A stretch of 6,257 nucleotides of DNA from Deltaproteobacteria bacterium (GTDB taxonomy: Bacteria > Desulfobacterota > Binatia > Binatales > Binataceae). Of the stretch, positions 1 through 3,877 are shown piece after piece; the stretch's first letter is position 1, and the number at the start of each line of letters is the position of its first letter. Below the pieces are notes generated by a model that saw only the letters and a list, made by a program, of their open reading frames with translations, was not told the DNA's origin and did no database searches. The position numbers and the translations under genes were made by a program. The stretch lies in the NCBI GenBank assembly GCA_021786815.1, contig JAJYMR010000268.1:1-6257 (forward strand). The letters are read 5' to 3'.

Positions 1-38
1 AAGCGCGCAAGACAGATGGCGGCGGCCCTGGGTCCGTT

Positions 39-347
39 TCAGGCGGCTTTGCCGCGAGGCTGAACCTGGCGCTCGACCTCCGCTTCGAACTCATCGCGCG
101 CAACCTGCAGGTCATAATCCTTCTGCATGCCGAGCCAGAATTCGGGAGAAGTGCCGAAATAGCGCGCGAGTCTGAGCGCCGTCTCGCCCGTGACACTGCG
201 TCGGCCCTCTACGATCTGCGTGACCCGGTTGGCAGGAACATGCAACTTTTCGGCGAGCTTGTTCATGCTCATGCCGAGTGGCTTGAGAAATTCTTCCAGC
301 AGAATCTCGCCCGGATGAATCGGCGGCAGCTTTTTGGACCGGCTCAT
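39..347 (-). CDS. higA: HigA-family addiction-module antitoxin (XRE-type helix-turn-helix)
   Basis: A 102-residue DNA-binding protein of the HigA/VapI antitoxin family, the usual length for it. The family signature is clear: IHPGEILLEEFLKPLGMS at residues 10-27, a helix-turn-helix at about 27-50 with the second helix near NRVTQIVEG, then the typical RRSVTGETALRLARYFGTS (49-67) and PEFWLGMQKDYDL (68-80). The C-terminal tail is charged and probably flexible. Known HigA proteins bind and neutralise the mRNA-cleaving RelE-fold toxin HigB and repress their own operon. HigB normally lies directly upstream, but here upstream is a palindromic repeat array with no RelE-like reading frame, and only 38 bases remain downstream. 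The gene is therefore either an orphan, a stand-alone regulator, or has lost its toxin. Start is ATG with no clear ribosome-binding site; a TAAGAT hexamer lies six bases before it. The family is certain; antitoxin activity is inferred. Confidence 0.93.
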   Translation of the reverse strand: MSRSKKLPPIHPGEILLEEFLKPLGMSMNKLAEKLHVPANRVTQIVEGRRSVTGETALRLARYFGTSPEFWLGMQKDYDLQVARDEFEAEVERQVQPRGKAA

Positions 348-353
348 CGTTGG

Positions 354-359
354 ATCTTA
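354..359 (-). promoter_or_regulatory. -10-like hexamer just upstream of higA
   Basis: On the minus strand TAAGAT lies exactly six bases before the higA ATG, in a short AT-rich patch. It matches four of six positions of TATAAT. No good -35 box is found at 16-18 bp spacing. If used, transcription would begin at or next to the ATG and give a leaderless mRNA. This is a weak call based on position and composition only. Confidence 0.2.
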
Positions 360-443
360 CGTAAAAAGTTGAAGCAAGGCAGGCGCGTGCCCTCGCTTTT
401 GATCTCTCATACCTCAGACCGCCGCGCGGCTCCGCCTTCCTGA

Positions 444-471
444 CCTTCCCCCGCAAAAGCGCGGGGGCAGG
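444..471. repeat. GC-rich hairpin at the edge of the repeat array
   Basis: CCCCCGC (448-454) pairs perfectly with GCGGGGG (461-467) around a six-base loop. CC at 444-445 and GG at 470-471 can extend the stem past a small internal loop. It is followed on the plus strand by an A-rich stretch (472-480) resembling the A-run of the neighbouring direct repeats. It may be a diverged or different palindrome of the same mosaic. The A-run lies on the wrong side for a plus-strand terminator, and on the minus strand the T-run comes before the hairpin, so I do not call it a terminator. Confidence 0.5.
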
Positions 472-490
472 AAAGAAAAAAATCGCGGCG

Positions 491-571
491 CAGGCAAGGA
501 ACAAAAAAAAACTGGGATTCCCTACTGCGCGCGCATCGCGCTCCGCGGGAATGACAGAGGGGCGCGGTCAA
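491..571. repeat. Direct repeat, copy 1 (REP-like palindromic element)
   Basis: An 81-bp copy that matches 671-750 with four substitutions and one extra A. It starts with CAGGCAAGGAAC, has a run of nine A (503-511), then an imperfect palindrome with outer arms ATTCCC (517-522) and GGGAAT (547-552) and an inner GCGCG-CAT-CGCGC stem, and ends in GACAGAGGGGCGCGGTCAA. The element resembles the dispersed palindromes with GGGAAT/ATTCCC arms found between genes of many proteobacterial-type genomes. On the minus strand it reads as hairpin, five bases, then nine T. Confidence 0.85.
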
Positions 572-613
572 ACCGGATGCGACGGTGGTCTTCTTGCTCG
601 AATTCTTTGGCAT

Positions 614-652
614 GTCATTCTCGCGGCATCTTTTGCCGCAGAGAATCCCGGT
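614..652. repeat. Inverted palindromic element between the two direct repeats
   Basis: TGTCATTCTCGCGG (614-627) through GAATCCCGGT (643-652) is the same kind of element as the direct repeats but in the opposite orientation. It has its own strong hairpin: ATTCTC (617-622) pairs with GAGAAT (641-646), and GCGGCA (623-628) pairs with TGCCGC (634-639), about 12 bp with a single bulged A at 640 and a five-base loop. Its ends match the reverse complement of the ends of copy 2 (TGTCATTC(T/C)CGCGG and GAATCCCGGT). It can therefore fold alone or pair with copy 2 as a long interrupted inverted repeat over about 614-735, a layout like bacterial interspersed mosaic elements. Confidence 0.75.
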
Positions 653-670
653 CTTTTCCGCATCGCCACG

Positions 671-750
671 CAGGCAAGGAACAAAAAAAACCGGGATTCC
701 CTGCTCCGCGCGCATCGCGCTCCGCGGGAATGACAGAGGGGTGCGGTCAA
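671..750. repeat. Direct repeat, copy 2 (REP-like), overlapping a stop codon
   Basis: An 80-bp copy of the 491-571 element: CAGGCAAGGAAC, eight A (683-690), palindrome with arms ATTCCC (696-701) and GGGAAT (726-731), and GACAGAGGGGTGCGGTCAA at the end. The inner part folds as two base pairs (703-704 with 724-725), a symmetric TCC/TCC internal loop, and five base pairs GCGCG/CGCGC (708-712 with 716-720) around a CAT triloop. The last six bases shared with copy 1 (GGTCAA) contain the TGA stop codon of the minus-strand gene ending at 747, so the repeat border lies inside that gene. Confidence 0.85.
683..731 (-). terminator. Possible intrinsic terminator of the lipid operon, formed by repeat copy 2
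   Basis: Read on the minus strand, 16 bases after the TGA ending at 747, the repeat forms a stem (ATTCCC at 731-726 with GGGAAT at 701-696, plus an inner GC-rich stem) followed after CCCGG by eight T. The position directly behind the last gene of a convergent-free operon and the T-run fit a factor-independent terminator. The five-base gap between stem and T-run and the internal loop are not ideal. Copy 1 repeats the same arrangement with nine T at 511-503 and could act as a backup. Confidence 0.45.
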
Positions 751-2498
751 GGCAAATTATCGGTGCGGCGGGAGTATTCGAACAGGCCGCCGCCTTCGTG
801 CGAGCCAAGCCTGAAGCGCGCGAATCCAAGTGAAGTGAATATCCGTGTGTTTGCGGGGCCGGGCCGCGAGAGCGGAACGAAGTTCTCGACTTTTCCAACT
901 ATCGTCCGCGCGGGTGCGCCGTTCTCGGTGAATGTGGCGCTTAGATGCTCGGGCGGCGCAGAAACCGAGCGCGTCTCGAGTTCCACGCGCGCGACTTCGC
1001 AAGCGCTCCATCCCGCGTCGTTCATGATCCGGGCGCTTGCGTGCTCGGATTCGCCGCCGTCGGTGTGAGTGCGGATCTCCAGCGCAAGCGGCTCGGCCGT
1101 CTCCCTGGCGAAACAGGCCCATAGCATCCGGCGCGACGTGAAGCGAAGCGGTCCAAGGCCGGTAAAGGACGTGCCGGCGCGGCCGAATCCGCCGAGCGCG
1201 CACTTGATACCGTCGGCGCGAATCTCACCGGTGAACGTTCCGAACGCGCTCATCGCCACCGGGTCCCATTGCCCGCCGTTTTCCCGGAACATCGCGCGCG
1301 GCTCGTGCTCGTCGGGATAAGGCTCGAGTTCGATCTCGATTTCCGCCGACTCTTCCAATCGTGCCGAGGCAAGCGCGCGTTCCAGCCGTAGATAGGACGT
1401 TGCGTCCGGAACGATGACCATCGGACCGTGAAAGCGAAGCCCGAGGCGATGGCCGCGCGCTTCGAACGCGAGCGGGCCGAGGCTCGCGCGCGTGCCGTCG
1501 AGCCGGCTTCTGCCCTCGTTGGTGAACAGCGCCACGCGTCCGCCGGGAAGCAGTACCATGATTCGCGCGCCGACACCGCCCGGCCCCAGATCGAAGCTCG
1601 CCATCGCGCCGACGCGCGAACGCGGGTCGAAGAACTCGATTCCGACGCGGCCCGGCGGCGCGGCAGCGGGCGGGCGCCTTGCGGGCATCGCCGAGCGGAC
1701 TTCCGGCGTCCGAATCACGTGCAATCGCGCGGGCGCGCTCGTGGAATCGCCGCGCGGCGGATTGCCGAAGCACTCGACCATCGCCTCGATACATCGCTCG
1801 CGAAAGCTTCCCGGAATCCTGAGCGCAACCGAAAGCTCGAGTTGCGCGGCTTCGATCGCGCCTCGCGCCGCCATCGCTGAAAGCTCGCTCAGCGCCGGTA
1901 CGTCATCTTCAAGATGACGGTCGGTGAAGGCCTGGAGCAGATTCTGTGCGCCGCCGGCGGGATAACGAAGACCGAAGCTCGCGGGGATTGCCGACTCGGC
2001 GAGCCGCTCGCCAAGGCGCGCCAGGGGCCCGTGGATGAAATCGTCGCTCGCCGAAACCCGCGCCGAGCCGGCCGGCCTGAGTTCGACGCCGTGACGTCTA
2101 AGTCCGATACCGATATCGAGCCGTGGCGCAATCACGTTCCATCCGTGGATGAGAAGCACGACGGCGCGTCCATGGCGCGCGGCGATCGAGCGCACGCGCG
2201 CGGCGATGAGTTCGAGGAACCAGGGCGCGTGCGCAAGAAGCTGCGCCATCCGGTTCAGATCCACGCTGTTGCGATCGAGCGCGGTATTGATAAGCGCGCT
2301 TGCGCCGATACGGCGGGCGAACTCGCGAGTTATCTCAGCGGTATGGAGATCGTTGACCTTGGGATTGAGGAGATGGCGTGCGTTCAGGTCCGCCGTGCCG
2401 CCGTGCGGCGCCACGAGCAGGACCGGCGAGCGCCCGTCGATCTCCTCGAGCCATGAGCGGTCGAAGGTTGCTCGCGATAATTCGGCGTCTCCGCTCAT
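747..2498 (-). CDS. N-formylglutamate amidohydrolase-like domain fused to a possible AttH/lipocalin-like C-terminal module
   Basis: A 583-residue protein with no signal peptide or membrane segment. Residues about 25-240 look like the N-formylglutamate amidohydrolase (HutG/FGase) family, zinc-dependent amidases. The marks are APHGG (30-34) with candidate ligand His32, VDLNR (79-83), LLIHGW (115-120), FIHGP (154-158), a GGAQN segment (182-186) and QLELSVAL (219-226), which matches the QLE motif near the family's C-terminus. Residues about 285-583 are a beta-rich module. SAFGTFTGEIRADG (417-430) followed by GFGRAGTSFTG (437-447) recalls the GxVTGxVxxDG...RDHSWG pattern of AttH/carotenoid-hydratase-like (DUF7064/7065-type) lipocalin-fold proteins, though the RDHSWG-like motif is degraded. 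A Pro/Ala/Arg linker (250-284) separates the modules. The gene begins 18 bp after the phosphatidylcholine synthase stop, with ATG and no clear ribosome-binding site, so it is probably the last gene of that operon. The substrate is unknown; a histidine-degradation role is unlikely with these neighbours. The N-terminal family is moderately sure, the C-terminal one tentative. Confidence 0.85.
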   Translation of the reverse strand: MSGDAELSRATFDRSWLEEIDGRSPVLLVAPHGGTADLNARHLLNPKVNDLHTAEITREFARRIGASALINTALDRNSVDLNRMAQLLAHAPWFLELIAARVRSIAARHGRAVVLLIHGWNVIAPRLDIGIGLRRHGVELRPAGSARVSASDDFIHGPLARLGERLAESAIPASFGLRYPAGGAQNLLQAFTDRHLEDDVPALSELSAMAARGAIEAAQLELSVALRIPGSFRERCIEAMVECFGNPPRGDSTSAPARLHVIRTPEVRSAMPARRPPAAAPPGRVGIEFFDPRSRVGAMASFDLGPGGVGARIMVLLPGGRVALFTNEGRSRLDGTRASLGPLAFEARGHRLGLRFHGPMVIVPDATSYLRLERALASARLEESAEIEIELEPYPDEHEPRAMFRENGGQWDPVAMSAFGTFTGEIRADGIKCALGGFGRAGTSFTGLGPLRFTSRRMLWACFARETAEPLALEIRTHTDGGESEHASARIMNDAGWSACEVARVELETRSVSAPPEHLSATFTENGAPARTIVGKVENFVPLSRPGPANTRIFTSLGFARFRLGSHEGGGLFEYSRRTDNLP

Positions 2499-2516
2499 TT
2501 GGGCATACGACTCGCT

Positions 2517-3251
2517 TTATCGGGCGCTCGCGACCGAGCCCCGCGCGTTCATGACGAGCGACACGACAAAATAGTAGGCCACGTAGGAGAGCGACAGGTA
2601 AAGGAGAATCGGACTGAACGACGGCAGGCCCAGCACCATCGGTATCGTCACTATTCCCCAGAAAATCCCGTATGCGACCGTGAGCGGCCGAAGCGTAACC
2701 GTGCGGCTCGGATAGATGTATTTGATCGGCACGAAGACCATCACGCCGAGCACGACCAGCACCGCCGCGCTGAGCGCCGCGGAGAGCCTCGCATAATAGA
2801 GGTAAAAAACGGCGATATTCCAGTAGGAGGGAAAGCCCGTGTAGAAGTGGTCGGGCGTTTTGGCGTTGGTCTGTGAGAACTGGTAGGCGCTTGCGACCGC
2901 TACGAACGAGACCACCGCAAGCCCAACCCATCCCGCCGGCACCACGTCCGCGCGCATCGCCAGCACCATCGGCGCGATTACGAACGTCAGGTAATCGACG
3001 ATATTGTCGAGCAGCGCGCCGTCCACGTAGGGCACGCGCTCGCGGATTCGCACCAGGCGGGCAAGAGTGCCGTCGGTCGAGTCGATGATGATCGTTGCGG
3101 TCATCGCGAGGAACGACGCGCGGAAATTGCCGACGTCGGCGTAATAAATAGCGAGCAGGCCCAGCGCGGCGCCGGTCGCGGTGTAGAGATGAACGCCCCA
3201 GGCGCACGCTGTCAGCAGCCAGTCATTCTTTTCCTGCTGCGAACCGGCCAC
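2517..3251 (-). CDS. pcs: Phosphatidylcholine synthase (CDP-alcohol phosphotransferase family)
   Basis: A 244-residue integral membrane enzyme expected to make phosphatidylcholine directly from CDP-diacylglycerol and choline, releasing CMP, at the inner membrane. The Pcs version of the CDP-alcohol phosphotransferase motif is complete: DSTDGTLAR with Asp57, Asp60, Gly61, Ala64 and Arg65, then exactly 12 residues, Gly78, Asp82 and Asp86 (DGx2ARx12Gx3Dx3D; other family members have a spacing of about 8). Further Pcs-like features are AWGVHLYTATG (17-27), KTPDHFYTGFPSYWN (131-145) and FVPIKYIYPSR (173-183) with LRPLT following. There are about eight hydrophobic segments and the length is normal for Pcs. 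Start is GTG, 13 bp after the phosphatase stop, without a Shine-Dalgarno sequence; translation may be coupled to the upstream gene. Phosphatidylcholine in bacteria is typical of host-associated and many soil lineages and requires a choline supply. No choline transporter is seen in the window. The family is certain; choline specificity is very likely from the motif spacing. Confidence 0.93.
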   Translation of the reverse strand: MAGSQQEKNDWLLTACAWGVHLYTATGAALGLLAIYYADVGNFRASFLAMTATIIIDSTDGTLARLVRIRERVPYVDGALLDNIVDYLTFVIAPMVLAMRADVVPAGWVGLAVVSFVAVASAYQFSQTNAKTPDHFYTGFPSYWNIAVFYLYYARLSAALSAAVLVVLGVMVFVPIKYIYPSRTVTLRPLTVAYGIFWGIVTIPMVLGLPSFSPILLYLSLSYVAYYFVVSLVMNARGSVASAR

Positions 3252-3264
3252 GGCGGCGACGAGT

Positions 3265-3795
3265 TCAGTACTCGGATCTCAGATGACGCGGCCCGAAGTA
3301 CTCTTCGAGCACGGTCATGAAGGGGCCGCACGCGCGCCGCTTTTTCACGTGCACCACGGCTTCGTCGAGCGACATCCGCCGATAGGCGCGCAGATAGGCG
3401 ATAGCCAGGGTGGGAGCGCGGTTCAGTCCGGCGTTGCAATGAAGATAGACGCGCCGCTCATTGGCGAGCAGCGAGTGGAGACCGGCGAGTGCGTCCTTCA
3501 GATGCGCGCGCATCGCGTCGGCGCTGCCGTCGGGAATCGGCGTGCGCAGGAAACGGATTCCCTCGGATTTGTAGAGCCGGCCGAGTTCGCTGATGTCGAG
3601 CCCGTTGACGCGCAGGTCTTCATCGTCCTGCAGATTATGCACCGCACTCACGCCGAAGTTGCGCTTGAGCCAGGCGACATCCTCGCCGCGAGGATACTCG
3701 CCGATCAGAAGCTCGGGAATAATCTCGCTGACCGAGGGAGGATCGAGGCGCACCCGCCGTGGTTCGTGATCGACTCTCCTGCTCCACCAGTCCAC
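3265..3795 (-). CDS. Dual-specificity phosphatase (CX5R), resembling SEX4/LSF2 phosphoglucan phosphatases
   Basis: A 176-residue soluble protein with a complete cysteine-phosphatase loop, HCNAGLNRAP, catalytic Cys120 and Arg126, and a likely general acid Asp89 in PIPDGSAD. VHNLQDDEDL (52-61), the DI at 67-68, RVYLHC (115-120) and the RRACGP segment (153-158) resemble what I remember of plant SEX4/LSF2 and laforin-type domains more than typical bacterial tyrosine phosphatases. Like LSF2 it lacks a carbohydrate-binding module. The position between an acyltransferase fusion and phosphatidylcholine synthase raises a different option, a lipid phosphatase such as the PTPMT1-type phosphatidylglycerophosphate phosphatase. 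The substrate is therefore open: phospholipid, phosphoglucan or protein. GTG is the earliest possible start, because an in-frame TGA lies one codon upstream; an in-frame GTG at residue 15 is an alternative. There is no ribosome-binding site, but an extended -10-like box sits six bases upstream. The fold and catalytic residues are secure. Confidence 0.93.
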   Translation of the reverse strand: MDWWSRRVDHEPRRVRLDPPSVSEIIPELLIGEYPRGEDVAWLKRNFGVSAVHNLQDDEDLRVNGLDISELGRLYKSEGIRFLRTPIPDGSADAMRAHLKDALAGLHSLLANERRVYLHCNAGLNRAPTLAIAYLRAYRRMSLDEAVVHVKKRRACGPFMTVLEEYFGPRHLRSEY

Positions 3796-3801
3796 GGTTC
3801 A

Positions 3802-3810
3802 AATATAGCA
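3802..3810 (-). promoter_or_regulatory. Extended -10-like promoter element before the phosphatase gene
   Basis: On the minus strand TGCTATATT (TG-N-TATATT) lies in the AT-richest patch of the 82-bp gap behind the ligase gene. TATATT matches five of six positions of TATAAT and the upstream TG makes it an extended -10. No TTGACA-like -35 is seen at 16-18 bp. The hexamer ends six bases before the GTG start, so transcription would start at that GTG and give a leaderless message for the phosphatase-pcs-amidohydrolase genes. The gap may alternatively be read through from the ligase gene. Confidence 0.35.
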
Positions 3811-3877
3811 TCGAAGCCGCGTTTTACTACGTTTTGGCCCGCTCTTCTTGGCCGGTTCTTCGCCGCGCGCGTATCTC

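Larger units (their letters stand above)
348..746. other. Gene-free region filled with palindromic repeats
   Basis: About 400 bases between the lipid operon and higA without a credible gene. The reading frames in it, on both strands, are translations of the repeat elements (for example CHSRG...SRES and FFFVPCL strings that recur within one frame) and do not resemble a protein family. From left to right it holds the 5' flank of higA (348-440), a GC-rich hairpin (448-467), direct repeat copy 1 (491-571), a hairpin in opposite orientation (614-652), and direct repeat copy 2 (from 671, running into the stop codon of the next gene). No tRNA, small RNA or HigB toxin could be recognised. Confidence 0.75.

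Noticed and set aside
1..38. Possible terminator or second gene after higA
   Set aside because: The 38 bases show no convincing hairpin with a T-run and are too short to judge a gene.
112..504. Minus-strand frame covering the position where a HigB toxin would be expected
   Set aside because: Most of it is higA in another frame, and the upstream part shows no RelE/HigB features.
491..750. CRISPR-like array
   Set aside because: Only two direct copies, 80 bp long, with a third related piece inverted. The units are palindromic mosaics, not short repeats with unique spacers.
407..898. Minus-strand open frame of 163 codons across the repeat region
   Set aside because: Its sequence repeats itself (SRGARCARSRES, FFFVPCLR) because it translates the direct repeats, and it overlaps the end of the amidohydrolase-like gene. 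It is a phantom protein of the repeat element.
1914..2456. Plus-strand open frame of 180 codons opposite the amidohydrolase-like domain
   Set aside because: Antisense to the region with PHGG, VDLNR and QLEL motifs; no independent support.
2495..2506. Three-codon frame (Met-Pro-Lys-stop) whose TGA overlaps the ATG of the amidohydrolase-like gene
   Set aside because: An ATGA overlap could couple translation, but with no ribosome-binding site and only three codons it is most simply chance.
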